A DNA stretch of 64,000 bases from Haloarcula pelagica (GTDB lineage: Archaea > Halobacteriota > Halobacteria > Halobacteriales > Haloarculaceae). The translations under genes were made by a program, and so were the position numbers. Numbering within the stretch: the first letter of the stretch is position 1; every line of letters starts with the position of its first letter. Of the stretch, positions 43,911 through 52,907 are shown piece by piece. The notes beneath the pieces were generated by a model, which saw nothing but the letters and a program-made list of their open reading frames with translations, was not told the DNA's origin and did no database searches. Location of the stretch: NCBI RefSeq assembly GCF_030127105.1, contig NZ_CP126161.1, positions 1,674,001 to 1,738,000 on the forward strand, read 5' to 3'.

Positions 43911-44595
43911 GGACGGCTCGCCGGCACGGGTCGCGCTGATCGGCCTGTTCGTGACGGCGCTGGTCGTCGCGCAGGTCACCGCCTCGAAACTGCTCGCGTT
44001 CGGGCTGCCCTTCGGGGTCCCGCTGGCCGGCGAGACGCTCGTGCTCCCCGGGGCGGCGCTCGCCTACGCACTGACGTTCTTCGCCTCGGACTGCTACGCT
44101 GAACTGTACGGCCGGCGGGCGGCCACGGTGCTGGTCAACGTCGGCTTCGCGATGAACTTCGTCCTGCTGGGGCTGGTCTGGAGCACTATCTTCGCGCCGG
44201 GGCTGCCGGCGGCCGCACAGCCGGTCGATCCGGCGGCGTTCCGGTCGGTGCTTGGCGCCAGCACCGGCATCGTCGTCGCCAGCCTGGCGGCCTACGTCGT
44301 CAGCCAGAACTGGGACGTGTTCGTCTTCCACGCCATCCGCCGGCGGACCGGCCCGAAACAGCTCTGGCTCCGGAACATCGGCTCGACGGCCACGAGCCAG
44401 TTGCTGGACACGATCATCTTCATCTCGGTCGGCTTCGTCGTCTTCCAGGGGGTCCCGCCCAGCGAGGCGCTGGCGCTGATCGTCGGCCAGTACCTGCTGA
44501 AACTCGCCATCGCGGTGGTCGATACGCCCTTCGTCTACGCCGTCGTCGGCCTCGTCCGGCAGCGAGAGTTCGGCTCGGCCTCGGTCGTCCAGTAG
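43900..44595 (+). CDS. Queuosine-precursor-type (YhhQ/VUT) transporter
   Basis: 231 aa with six hydrophobic segments. TASKLLAFG, FFASDCYAELYG and ISQNWDVFVFH-type blocks are characteristic of the family that imports preQ0/preQ1. In archaea the expected use is archaeosine of tRNA. ATG 43900 lies inside the end of the RHH gene (11-nt overlap), which suggests translational coupling. Confidence 0.85.
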   Translation: MTSEDGSPARVALIGLFVTALVVAQVTASKLLAFGLPFGVPLAGETLVLPGAALAYALTFFASDCYAELYGRRAATVLVNVGFAMNFVLLGLVWSTIFAPGLPAAAQPVDPAAFRSVLGASTGIVVASLAAYVVSQNWDVFVFHAIRRRTGPKQLWLRNIGSTATSQLLDTIIFISVGFVVFQGVPPSEALALIVGQYLLKLAIAVVDTPFVYAVVGLVRQREFGSASVVQ

Positions 44596-45387
44596 CTACT
44601 CGGTGGGCTGGGCGAACGCGTAGCGCGGTTTCACGTCGTCGATGCGCACGTCGAGGGTCTGGCCGTCCTCAACGCCGCTGACGAAGACGGTGAAGTTCTC
44701 GACCTTGGCGATGCCGTCGCCCTCCTCGCCGATGTCCTCGATGGTGACCTCGACCACGTCGCCCTCCCGGACCGGCGCTGTCAGGCGGTGTTTCGCCACC
44801 AGATACAGCTCCGAGGAGGAGTCCCGGGAGGCGTCGGGGCGGACCTCGCGGACGTACTCGAACTCCGGTTCGATGTCGGCGATCAGGTCGTCCAGGTCCT
44901 GGCCGTCGAACACTTTCGCGGCGAAGTCCCCGCCGGCGTCGAGCAGGTCGGTCGCCACGTCGAAGGCCTGCCGGACGAGGTGGACCGAACGGGCGTGATC
45001 GAGGTCGTACTCGCCGGTCATGTTGGGCGCCATGTCCGAGAGGACCACGTCGACCGGGCCGCCCTGGCCGTCGTCAGCCCCGACGACCTCGCGGATCTCG
45101 GCTTTCGTGCTGTCGTCGGTCATGTCCCCGCGGACGTACTCGACGGACGGATCGGGGTCGTCCAGTGGGTCGATGCGCTGGCGGTCGACGCCGACGACGG
45201 TGCCCCGCTCGCCGACGCGCTCGGCCGCGACCTGGAGCCAGCCGCCGGGCGCCGCCCCGAGGTCGACGACAGTCCGGCCCTCGCCCAGCAGTCCGGCGGT
45301 CTCGTCGAGCTGCTGGAGCTTGTAGGCCGAGCGGGCGCGGTACCCCTCCTGTTTCGCTCTGTTGTAGTAGTCGTCTTTGCCAGACAT
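44596..45387 (-). CDS. rlmE: 23S rRNA 2'-O-methyltransferase RlmE/FtsJ with TRAM domain
   Basis: 263 aa. SAYKLQQLDE contains the first catalytic Lys; VVDLGAAPGGWLQVA is the SAM site; LSDMAPNMTG, FAAKVFDG and SSELYLVAK complete the K-D-K-E tetrad. The C-terminal 60 residues (REGDVVEVTIEDIGEEGDGI) are a TRAM domain that adds RNA binding, an archaeal combination. It abuts the transporter gene stop with no spacer. Confidence 0.95.
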   Translation of the reverse strand: MSGKDDYYNRAKQEGYRARSAYKLQQLDETAGLLGEGRTVVDLGAAPGGWLQVAAERVGERGTVVGVDRQRIDPLDDPDPSVEYVRGDMTDDSTKAEIREVVGADDGQGGPVDVVLSDMAPNMTGEYDLDHARSVHLVRQAFDVATDLLDAGGDFAAKVFDGQDLDDLIADIEPEFEYVREVRPDASRDSSSELYLVAKHRLTAPVREGDVVEVTIEDIGEEGDGIAKVENFTVFVSGVEDGQTLDVRIDDVKPRYAFAQPTE

Positions 45388-45507
45388 CAGGAGACACCCC
45401 GGTGCTTGGACGAACGGTCGTTCATACGGGACCCGAGGCTATCAACGCTGAAATGGGTGCCGACTCACCCCGGGACGAGCACAGTAGTGGCGACCGCCGG
45501 ATGTGTC

Positions 45508-46209
45508 TCAACGCTCAGACTCGAAGATCTCGGTCGACGTGTTGTACTCGAACTTCGTGCCCGAGGCGTCGGTCACGACGGGACAGGGAGTCGAGACCGA
45601 CTCGCCGCCGCCGCGTGCGCTCTCGATTGGAGCCCCCTGTCCGCTACGGAGGACGCCGTCGTCGGTCGTACTGTACACCGTCGGTCCGGCCTTGTACACC
45701 ACCTCACCGTCGCCGGTGTCGGACCAGTGGACTGCAGTGGGACCGTCGTCGTCCGTCGCCGTGACCACTGGTGGGGCTGTCGGCGGGGTACCGCAGAAAG
45801 CGATCCAACTGATCGCACGCCGGTCCCGGCAGTCCTCGGGGACGGACCGTTCTAGTTCGATCGCCAGCCCGCCTCCCTCGTTGTGTGCCCGGACAGTGAC
45901 CGTATCGCCTGGGTTGGCGTCGACGAACCGGAGTGTCGCGGACTCCGCGGGACCGACCGTCGCCCGTCGCTCGGTCCCGGAAACGAACACGGACAGCATT
46001 AGATCACCCCCGACACCCCGGTTCGTGACCGTGACGAGCAGTTCCACGCCCCGACAGTGGGCGTCGTAGCCAAGTGCGGCACGGTCGTCGGACATGACAT
46101 CGACGGTGGTGGGCCGGGAGAGCTGTCCGGCGGTGAACCCACCGGTCCCGACCGAGAGCGTACTGGCAACGAGCGCCCCCAGCACCGCCAGAACGAACAG
46201 TTTGTGCAT
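45508..46209 (-). CDS. Secreted TasA/camelysin-like (DUF1102-type) protein
   Basis: 233 aa. A hydrophobic signal (HKLFVLAVLGALVASTLSVG) then GTGGFTAGQLSRPTTVDVMSDDRAAL, which matches the G-(T/S)-G-(A/G)-F-(T/S) start of TasA/camelysin-like proteins. Beta-rich mid part with DANPGDTVTVRAHNEG. Paired Cys in the second half (CRDRR, AFCGTPP). The gene lies 3 nt downstream of the membrane HTH regulator on the same strand. Structural filament protein is an inference. Confidence 0.7.
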   Translation of the reverse strand: MHKLFVLAVLGALVASTLSVGTGGFTAGQLSRPTTVDVMSDDRAALGYDAHCRGVELLVTVTNRGVGGDLMLSVFVSGTERRATVGPAESATLRFVDANPGDTVTVRAHNEGGGLAIELERSVPEDCRDRRAISWIAFCGTPPTAPPVVTATDDDGPTAVHWSDTGDGEVVYKAGPTVYSTTDDGVLRSGQGAPIESARGGGESVSTPCPVVTDASGTKFEYNTSTEIFESER

Positions 46210-46212
46210 GGG

Positions 46213-46806
46213 TCACTGCTCCGAAAATAGTGGGGGAGCGTTGCCGGCCCCCAGGAGATCTTCCTGTTGGCTGGACCAGAACACGAGCGAAGAGACGGCG
46301 AAGGCGATAGACTCCACGACGAGCCACTCCTGGGCCGGTAACAGGGCCAGTGGCTGGACGCCGAGGGTCGCCGCCGCGATCCCGATCCCCAGGACGGCCG
46401 ACAGCGAGAGGAAATACGTCGACCACGGGACCTCCTCTTCAGAGACGGTCTCGACGTAGATGTCCATCTGGTTGGCGGCCTCGGTGAGGGTGACACAGGT
46501 ACCCTGGTCGTTGAGTTCGACGAGGCCGCCCTCTTCCATCTTCGGGAGGTGGAACTGCCGGAGCGAGGTGTGGATCGAGTGACGGTCGTTGTAGGAGACC
46601 TGTTCGGGCTCGATCTCGCACTCCCAGGCAGCCAGTTGCCTGGAGACCTCGCTGATCTCGACGGCGGTTCTGTCACCCTGTTTGAGATAGTGGAACACCG
46701 CACGTCGCCGGCTGTTGCTCATGATATCGAACAGTTTGTCGATCTCTCCGGCCGCCCTGTTTGCCCTCGTTTCGTCCGTGTGTTGGAACTGTGTAATCTC
46801 TTGCAT
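46213..46806 (-). CDS. Membrane-anchored DUF7344-type HTH regulator
   Basis: 197 aa. The DUF7344 winged helix covers residues about 15-120 (DKLFDIMSNSRRRAVFHYLK). The C-terminal part has two membrane helices (about 130-150 and 160-178). It is probably a membrane-tethered transcription regulator. It is divergent from the TasA-like/Sec11 pair and forms an operon with the secreted protein at 45508. A palindrome lies 80-96 nt upstream. Confidence 0.82.
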   Translation of the reverse strand: MQEITQFQHTDETRANRAAGEIDKLFDIMSNSRRRAVFHYLKQGDRTAVEISEVSRQLAAWECEIEPEQVSYNDRHSIHTSLRQFHLPKMEEGGLVELNDQGTCVTLTEAANQMDIYVETVSEEEVPWSTYFLSLSAVLGIGIAAATLGVQPLALLPAQEWLVVESIAFAVSSLVFWSSQQEDLLGAGNAPPLFSEQ

Positions 46807-47117
46807 CGACCCCCGACCCCCGTCACCCGAGCAGTCAACCCATTGTACATTAATACCCAGTGACTATTAACCCGCAAAACCGGAGCTCAATGGACCATTG
46901 AGGTGGCGAAACCGCGGAAAACGGGACCGTGTCGGCACTCGACGCGTCAGTCCGGGTCGGTACTAACCACCTAGTGCGCGTGGCCGAAGGGGTGGCGTTT
47001 CGACCGCTCGACCGACGAAATCGGTTGTTTCGCCCCACGAACACGCCTGTATAACGACACCCCTCTGGGACACAGTGGCGGATACGCTCGCGGGGTGACT
47101 GCGGGCGGTGACAACAG
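46807..47117. promoter_or_regulatory. Divergent intergenic region of the TasA/Sec11 cluster
   Basis: 311 nt without a gene. It holds a TATA-like TTAATAC (46850-46856) for the minus gene, a second AT-rich TATTAA (46865-46870), a perfect 17-bp dyad (46886-46902), and TGTATAAC (47048-47055) for the plus gene with a leader of about 40 nt and a GCGGTGAC ribosome site near 47105. Confidence 0.5.
46886..46902. promoter_or_regulatory. Perfect 17-nt inverted repeat
   Basis: CTCAATGG-A-CCATTGAG. It sits between the divergent promoters and is the strongest dyad in the region, so it is a candidate operator for the neighbouring HTH protein or another regulator. Confidence 0.45.
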
Positions 47118-47951
47118 ATGGACCGACGAAAGTTCCTCATCGGACTCGGATCGCTCGCCGCCGGCGGGGCGGCTGGATCAGGTACAGGCGCGTTCACGGC
47201 CGCCAGGCTGGGCCGGAACGGCGACGTGGGCGTCGTGACGGACGAAAAAGCGTACATCAAACTCGACGAGGGTGGCGCACCCGGAGCCGGCGAGCGGCTC
47301 ACGGTCGCCGGCGGCGAACTCCAGATCGACTTCGACGGAAACGGTGCCGACGGGAGCGGCGTGAACGACGACTCCCGGTACCAGATCGGTGCCATGGACG
47401 ACGACGCCAGCGGCACCGACGTCAGTTTCGAGAGCCTCTACGACGACGACACGAATCCGGCGGCGGCGGGTGCCGGCACCCCGTTCGTTCCCGACGACGC
47501 ACCGTCGGACCCCGATTCGGATATCGACCAGTCGGCGTTCGTCGTCCGGAACCAGAGCGGCCAGACACTCGACATCCAGATCGGGTACGAACTCACGAAC
47601 AACGGCGACGACGGAAACGCCGACGGGGACGACGACGGTGCGGCGCTGTACCTACAGGGCCACGCCAGCGAGATCGCCGAGTCGGGCGGCCCGAGCGACG
47701 ACAACACGCGGACCGACGGCGCCGTCGCGACCAGTGCGATCGAGTTCGACGAGACGACCGGGTCACCGGACAACGATCAGGCGCTGAGCTTCCAGGAGGG
47801 GAACGTCAGCGGGAACGAAGGGATTCCGCCGGGTGAGGCGATCTACGTGTCGCTGCAGGTCGATACGCGTGGTGGCGAAGGGACGCCGGACCTCTCGGGG
47901 AACCTCGTCGTCAGCGCCGATGTCGCGGCTAACCCGACGACTGGCGGCTGA
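47118..47951 (+). CDS. Tat-exported TasA/camelysin-like (DUF1102-type) protein
   Basis: 277 aa. Tat signal DRRKFLIGLGSLAAGGAA followed by GTGAFTAARLGR, the camelysin/TasA-type mature start. The body is acidic and beta-rich (YIKLDEGGAPGAGERLTVAG, AFVVRNQSGQTLDIQI, YVSLQVDTRG). The spacing to the Sec11 gene (64 nt) and the same strand suggest one operon. In Bacillus TasA is processed by a dedicated SipW peptidase, so this pairing is the main support for the assignment. Confidence 0.75.
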   Translation: MDRRKFLIGLGSLAAGGAAGSGTGAFTAARLGRNGDVGVVTDEKAYIKLDEGGAPGAGERLTVAGGELQIDFDGNGADGSGVNDDSRYQIGAMDDDASGTDVSFESLYDDDTNPAAAGAGTPFVPDDAPSDPDSDIDQSAFVVRNQSGQTLDIQIGYELTNNGDDGNADGDDDGAALYLQGHASEIAESGGPSDDNTRTDGAVATSAIEFDETTGSPDNDQALSFQEGNVSGNEGIPPGEAIYVSLQVDTRGGEGTPDLSGNLVVSADVAANPTTGG

Positions 47952-48015
47952 TCCACACCGACGGTGTTCCGTTGTACCGACGGAGTGTGGAATCAAAGGG
48001 GGTGAAAGGAAGCCC

Positions 48016-49164
48016 ATGTCGATACAGGAGGGGATCACGAACGCAGCCGAGACGGTACTCGTACTCGTCGTCTTAGCGTTGCTTGTCGGGCAACTGCTCG
48101 GACAACCCGTCCTGCTCGGGTTCGTTCGGACCGGGAGCATGGATCCGGCGCTCGAACCAGACGACGGGTTCGTCGCGATCCCCAGCGCGCTCACCGGACC
48201 ACCGGAGCCGGGCGACGTGATCGTCTTCGAGGCCGAGGAGATTCAGGATGGTGGGTTGACCACACACCGGGTCGTCGGGACCACCGAGGACGGGTACATC
48301 ACCAGAGGGGACGCGAACGCGATCACCGATCAGACGGCCGGTGAGCCGCCGGTGGGGGACCACCAGGTTGTCGCGGAGGTGCTCCAGATCAACGGTTGGG
48401 TGGTCGCAATCCCCGGACTCGGTGCCGGTATCGGTGTGGTCGGAGACGCGGTCCAGGGGGCCCAGTTGACACTCGCTCGCTGGTCCGGTACCGAGCTGTT
48501 TCTGGGAACGGAAGGGTTGTTGACGATAGTCGCAGCGGCAGCGTTCGGGTACCTCGGATTCGACAGCGTCTACGGCACACGCGACGAGCGGGACCGTGAC
48601 ACGGATCGGAGCCGCTCGCAGGGGCTGGATCCGCGGATACTCGTCGCCGCCTGTGCGCTCGTCCTGGCGGTCGGGTTGACGGTCCCGACAGTCGTCCAGG
48701 GCGGCACGACGGAGACGGAGATCATCAGTTCGAGCTTCGACTCCGAACGGGCGGACATCGTCCCTGCCGGGGAGTCGACGACCCGGACGCGACAGCTCAG
48801 GAACCCGAGTTACCTCCCGAACGTCGTCTATCTCGTCCCCGGCGACGGGGTCGGCGTGTCGGATCGGGTCGTCCGGGTTCCGCCACAGAGTCGCCGTGAG
48901 GTCACTGTCACACTGCACGCACCGGCCGATACCGGCAGTTACCAGCGGCTGCTCACCACACACCGGTACGTTGCAGTACTCCCGGCATCGCTGCTGACCG
49001 AACTCCACGGCGAGCACCCGTGGCTTCCGGCGATCGGCACGCTCGGCGCGATCGTCGTCCCGTTCTATCTGATCGGGAGCAGCATCATCGGCAGAAGTCG
49101 CCTCCGTCGCCGACGGCGGGAGAGATCGCAACCGACGGACGGTCTAGTGGGCCGCTTCCGATAG
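48016..49164 (+). CDS. Archaeal signal peptidase I (Sec11-type) with extended C-terminus
   Basis: 382 aa. Catalytic Ser41 in RTGSMDP, His84 in TTHRVVG (archaeal/eukaryotic type with His instead of Lys) and Asp99 in RGDAN. A membrane helix lies before the Ser. After residue about 150 there are further membrane segments and a beta domain (LVPGDGVGVSDRVVRVPPQS), which an ordinary signal peptidase of about 180-220 aa lacks. ATG 48016 is the first good start after the TasA-like gene. Confidence 0.9.
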   Translation: MSIQEGITNAAETVLVLVVLALLVGQLLGQPVLLGFVRTGSMDPALEPDDGFVAIPSALTGPPEPGDVIVFEAEEIQDGGLTTHRVVGTTEDGYITRGDANAITDQTAGEPPVGDHQVVAEVLQINGWVVAIPGLGAGIGVVGDAVQGAQLTLARWSGTELFLGTEGLLTIVAAAAFGYLGFDSVYGTRDERDRDTDRSRSQGLDPRILVAACALVLAVGLTVPTVVQGGTTETEIISSSFDSERADIVPAGESTTRTRQLRNPSYLPNVVYLVPGDGVGVSDRVVRVPPQSRREVTVTLHAPADTGSYQRLLTTHRYVAVLPASLLTELHGEHPWLPAIGTLGAIVVPFYLIGSSIIGRSRLRRRRRERSQPTDGLVGRFR

Positions 49165-49246
49165 CGGACAGTCGAGACCGCTGTCACCGGCCGGCAATCC
49201 GTCGAAGCGGTCAGTGGCGGTGTTGGCGCCGGCCCGCTCCTCGTCT

Positions 49247-49531
49247 TCAGATCACGTCCTCGGGGTCGTGGACCTGTGCCATCCGCTCGGCTTCGGCGGC
49301 GTACTGCTCGCGGAGGTCGTCGTCCCCGACCGCGCCCAGGTTCTCGGGGTCGGTCTCGACGGCCGCCGTCGTGTCACGAACGTCGGTGAAGGAGGTGAGT
49401 GCCCGCTCTTTCCGGTAGTACCGCTCGCCGTCGGGGGTCGCATAGGTGAGGATGATGAGGTTCTGCTCGTCGTCGGAGTAGGTGCGCTCGACCAGCCACA
49501 CCTGGACACGGTCGTCAGTTTCCTCGTCCAT
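49247..49531 (-). CDS. Conserved haloarchaeal protein, unknown
   Basis: 94 aa, acidic. VQVWLVERTYSDDEQNLIIL, YYRKERALTSF and a helical end REQYAAEAERMAQVHDPEDV. I see no motif to assign a role. ATG 49531 is used; the upstream extension to 49558 is not convincing. Confidence 0.65.
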   Translation of the reverse strand: MDEETDDRVQVWLVERTYSDDEQNLIILTYATPDGERYYRKERALTSFTDVRDTTAAVETDPENLGAVGDDDLREQYAAEAERMAQVHDPEDVI

Positions 49532-49582
49532 ACGCGGCCCTTCGGTAGCGAGTGCCAAGTCGATACCGGGCGGGGAACGGAG

Positions 49583-49590
49583 ATATTAAA
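49583..49590 (+). promoter_or_regulatory. TATA box and GAAC-N2-GTTC motif ahead of nirK
   Basis: ATATTAAA at 49583-49590 would start transcription near 49612, giving a leader of about 100 nt. Between them CGAACACGTTCC (49598-49609) forms a GAAC/GTTC inverted repeat of the kind a redox regulator could bind. Confidence 0.4.
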
Positions 49591-49712
49591 AAGCGCCCGA
49601 ACACGTTCCCGCCGCTTCTCGTCGCCTGAAAACGCCTCTCACGCCCTGAGAGCAGGGTTCTCGGTATATGTGTCACGGCGACACAGACCAACGTGTACGG
49701 AGGCCCACACTG

Positions 49713-50798
49713 ATGTCATCCATCCCGACGGCGACGCGGCGCCGGGTGCTCCAGGCGCTCGGTGTCAGCACCGCAGCGGTCGCCGGCTGTGCCCAGGCAC
49801 CCGGCACCGACGAGGAACCGACCGCCGAACGCACCACGCCTGTCGAGCCAGCCATGAACCAAGCCAAACCCACCGACGTTGACCGTATCGCCGCGGACCC
49901 GACCGACATCCCCGACCCGATCAGCCGGTCGGAGCCGACGACCCACTCGGTCGAGATGACGACCAAAGAGCAGGTCGCCGAGGTCGAACCGGGGGTCACG
50001 TACACGTACATGACCTTCGACGGCCAGGTGCCGGGACCGATGATCCGGGTTCGCCGTGGCGACACCGTCGAGTTGACCGTCACCAACGAGGAGAGCAACT
50101 CGATGCCCCACAACATCGACCTCCACGCGGTCCGGGGGACCGGCGGCGGCGCGGAGGCCTCGATGGTGACGCCGGGCCAGACCAAGACCTTCCGGTTCAA
50201 GGCCACCTACCCCGGGGCGTTCATCTACCACTGTGCGGTCCCGAACATGGACATGCACATCTCCTCGGGGATGTTCGGCATGATCCTCGTCGAGCCCAAA
50301 GACGGGCTGCCCGAGGTCGACCACGAGTTCTACTTCGGCCAGCACGAACTGTACACCAAAGGCGAGGCCGGAGAGGAGGGCCACCACGACTTCGACATCG
50401 AGTCGATGAAAGCCGAGGACCCGACCTACGTCCTGATGAACGGTGAGAAGTACGCTATCACGCCCGACCGGTACGGCTCGCCGTCGATAGGGACCGGCGA
50501 GACCGCACGGGTGTACTTCGTCACCGGCGGGCCGAACCTCGATTCGAGCTTCCACCCCATCGGCTCGGTGTGGGACGAGGTCTGGCAACAGGGCGCCGTC
50601 GCCAGTGCGCCCAACAAGTTCGTCCAGACGACGCCCGTCAAACCGGGCTCGTGTGCCATCGCGACGCTGCACGCCGAGGTGCCCGGACCGATCAAGCTCG
50701 TCGACCACGCGCTCTCGCGGGTCGCTCGCAAGGGGATGCTCGCGGTCATCAACCGCGAGGGCCCCAAGAACCCCGAGGTGTTCGAACCGGAGGCCTGA
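49713..50798 (+). CDS. nirK: Copper-containing nitrite reductase NirK
   Basis: 361 aa. Tat motif [11 protein letters not shown] and lipobox VAGC predict export and lipid anchoring. Two cupredoxin domains follow. Type 1 copper ligands: His133, Cys174, His182, Met187. Type 2: His138, His173, His332. The catalytic Asp136 and His281 are in place (NID, FHPIG). It reduces nitrite to NO, the key step of denitrification. A GGAGG ribosome site lies 9-13 nt before the ATG. Other denitrification genes are not in the window. Confidence 0.94.
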   Translation: MSSIPTATRRRVLQALGVSTAAVAGCAQAPGTDEEPTAERTTPVEPAMNQAKPTDVDRIAADPTDIPDPISRSEPTTHSVEMTTKEQVAEVEPGVTYTYMTFDGQVPGPMIRVRRGDTVELTVTNEESNSMPHNIDLHAVRGTGGGAEASMVTPGQTKTFRFKATYPGAFIYHCAVPNMDMHISSGMFGMILVEPKDGLPEVDHEFYFGQHELYTKGEAGEEGHHDFDIESMKAEDPTYVLMNGEKYAITPDRYGSPSIGTGETARVYFVTGGPNLDSSFHPIGSVWDEVWQQGAVASAPNKFVQTTPVKPGSCAIATLHAEVPGPIKLVDHALSRVARKGMLAVINREGPKNPEVFEPEA

Positions 50799-50862
50799 CC
50801 CGACAGCGAACCGGCGGTCTGGGCGCCCGAGCGCCTGCGCGCACGCGGGTACGATAGCCGGC

Positions 50863-50869
50863 TTTTTAA
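50863..50869 (+). promoter_or_regulatory. TATA box for the PCNA gene
   Basis: TTTTTAA about 30 nt before the ATG at 50896. Confidence 0.5.
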
Positions 50870-50895
50870 CGGATGGGGGCGTAGCTCGGCCCAAG

Positions 50896-51639
50896 ATGTT
50901 CAACGCCATCGTGAGCGCAGACACGCTCCAGGCGGCTCTCGACTCGGTGAGCGTGCTGGTGGACGAGTGCAAGATCCACCTGGAGGACGACGGGCTGGAA
51001 ATCCGGGCGGTCGACCCCGCGAACGTCGGGATGGTCGATCTGCGACTGGACGCGGCGGCCTTCGAGTCCTACGAGACGGACGGGGGGATCATCGGCGTGA
51101 ACCTCTCGCGGCTCGAAGACATCGCGGGGATGGCCGACGCCGGCCAGCTCGTCCACCTCGAACTCGACGAGGAGACACGCAAGCTCCACATCGCCATCGA
51201 CGGCCTGGAGTACACGCTGGCGCTGATCGACCCCGACTCGATCCGCCAGGAGCCCGACCTCCCCGACCTGGACCTCTCGGCCCACATCGTCATCGAGGGC
51301 CGTGACATCGACCGTGCCGTCACCGCGGCGGACATGGTCAGCGACCACATCGCGCTGGGGGTCGACACGACCGACGAGGTGTTCTACGTCGACGCCGAGG
51401 GCGACACCGACGACGTACACCTCGAACTCACTCAGGAGGATCTCATCGATCTGACCGTCGGGAACGCCCACTCGCTGTTCTCGCTGGACTATCTGAAAAA
51501 CATGAACAAAGCCATCCCCAAAGACGCCGAAGTGGAGATGGAACTGGGCGAGGAGTTCCCCGTCAAGATGCACTTCAACTTCGCCGAGGGCAACGGCCGG
51601 GTCACCTACATGCTCGCGCCGCGTATCCAGAGCGAGTAG
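50896..51639 (+). CDS. pcn: PCNA, DNA polymerase sliding clamp
   Basis: 247 aa, the normal archaeal PCNA length. [36 protein letters not shown] (the inter-domain loop region) and [20 protein letters not shown] are classic blocks; the end [10 protein letters not shown] matches the family C-terminus. The trimer encircles DNA and tethers polymerase, ligase and nuclease. Hjc and PriL lie within 4 kb, so this area is replication and repair oriented. Confidence 0.97.
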   Translation: MFNAIVSADTLQAALDSVSVLVDECKIHLEDDGLEIRAVDPANVGMVDLRLDAAAFESYETDGGIIGVNLSRLEDIAGMADAGQLVHLELDEETRKLHIAIDGLEYTLALIDPDSIRQEPDLPDLDLSAHIVIEGRDIDRAVTAADMVSDHIALGVDTTDEVFYVDAEGDTDDVHLELTQEDLIDLTVGNAHSLFSLDYLKNMNKAIPKDAEVEMELGEEFPVKMHFNFAEGNGRVTYMLAPRIQSE

Positions 51640-51699
51640 CGCAGTCGTCTTGCGACTGTCTGACGTACCGTTTTGTGGTGGGAGCGTCAAAGCCTCCCC

Positions 51700-52317
51700 A
51701 TGGAGAATCTCGGGGATGCGTACGGAGGACGCCGCTGGAACGGCCGGGACCCGCGGCGGATCGCCGCCGGGGTCGTCCTCGGGGTCGCCGGCGTCGGCGC
51801 GCTCGTGACTGCGATCCTCGTCGTGACCACATCGCTGTCGGCGGTGCTGGGGGTCACCGATGTCCGGGCTGCCGAGAAACTCGCCGGCGTTCTGGGCGGG
51901 CTTGGCATCCCGGCGCTGTTCCTCTCGGTCGTCGCCGTCCTCCCCTCGTCGCGCCGCCAGCAACTCGGCGTCGTCCTCGGGAGCGCCGGCTGTCTGGTCG
52001 GGATCGGCCTGTTCGTCCGGGCGTACCCGGCCCGCTGGACGAACGGAGCCGAGACGCTGGCCTTCGAGACGACGATGGCGTACTTTCTGGGATGCTGTCT
52101 CGCGCTGTGGTTCGTCCTCACGGCGATGGCGAGTTTCCGGATCCGCAACACCCCCGGCGGGACGGTCCGCCTGGAGCTGAAACACGAGGGCGGCACCGAG
52201 ACGGTGCAGGTCTCCCCCGAGGAGTACAAACGCTACGCCCGGGCGGTTCGGGGCGACGGCGGCGAGACCGAGCAGGTCGTTCAGGAACTCCGGTCCCGGA
52301 CCGACGACGACCGCTGA
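51700..52317 (+). CDS. Haloarchaeal membrane protein of unknown function
   Basis: 205 aa. Four hydrophobic segments (about 22-45, 62-80, 85-105, 125-145) followed by a soluble tail with VRLELKHEGGTETVQVSPEE. The ATG at 51700 gives MENLGDAYGGRRW. I do not recognise the family. It lies between pcn and hjc on the same strand. Confidence 0.68.
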   Translation: MENLGDAYGGRRWNGRDPRRIAAGVVLGVAGVGALVTAILVVTTSLSAVLGVTDVRAAEKLAGVLGGLGIPALFLSVVAVLPSSRRQQLGVVLGSAGCLVGIGLFVRAYPARWTNGAETLAFETTMAYFLGCCLALWFVLTAMASFRIRNTPGGTVRLELKHEGGTETVQVSPEEYKRYARAVRGDGGETEQVVQELRSRTDDDR

Positions 52318-52328
52318 GAGCGCGAGTC

Positions 52329-52338
52329 CTTTTTATCG
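52329..52338 (+). promoter_or_regulatory. TATA box for hjc
   Basis: CTTTTTATCG, 27 nt upstream of the ATG at 52360. Confidence 0.5.
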
Positions 52339-52359
52339 CCGACGACCGACCACTCGACA

Positions 52360-52878
52360 ATGGCAAACTCGAACGCGAAGGGTGACCGCCGCGAGCGGGA
52401 ACTCGTCAACGAACTCGACGAGGCCGGCTTCGCGGTGATGCGGGCGCCTGCGAGCGGCAGCGCCACCGAGCGCGAACTGCCGGACGTGTTGACCGGCGAC
52501 GGGGAGACGTTCTACGCTATCGAGGCCAAGTCCAGCGCCGGCGACCCCATCTATCTCACCGGCGAGGAGGTCGAGGCGCTGCTCTTTTTCGCGCGGAACT
52601 TCGGCGCCAAACCCCGCATCGGCGTCCGCTTCGACCGCGAGGACTGGTACTTCTTCCATCCGGGCGACCTCTACACGACCGACGGCGGGAACTACCGCGT
52701 CAAGAAGGAGAAGGCGATCGCCGAGGGCACCGACTTCGAGGAGTTCGTCGGCCACTCCGAGAAGGTCACGCTCGACGCTGTCGGGGATGAGGGCCCCGAT
52801 CAGGCGACACTCGACATCCTCGCGGCGTTCGAGCGCGGCGACCTCTCGACGGAAGAGGCGGCCGAGATGCTCGACTGA
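52360..52878 (+). CDS. hjc: Holliday junction resolvase Hjc
   Basis: 172 aa. The nuclease core shows the N-terminal Glu ([10 protein letters not shown]), Asp42 in LPDVL and Glu55-x-Lys57 in AIEAKSS. This is the PD-(D/E)XK set that cuts four-way junctions. The C-terminal 40 residues are an acidic extension with [31 protein letters not shown] helices (family core is about 125 aa). Confidence 0.94.
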   Translation: MANSNAKGDRRERELVNELDEAGFAVMRAPASGSATERELPDVLTGDGETFYAIEAKSSAGDPIYLTGEEVEALLFFARNFGAKPRIGVRFDREDWYFFHPGDLYTTDGGNYRVKKEKAIAEGTDFEEFVGHSEKVTLDAVGDEGPDQATLDILAAFERGDLSTEEAAEMLD

Positions 52879-52907
52879 GTGGGCGCAGGCGGGATCAGTG
52901 GGCTCGC

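Noticed and set aside
46807..47117. tRNA or small structured RNA in the long gap
   Set aside because: No cloverleaf or T-loop pattern; the dyads are more simply explained as operators.
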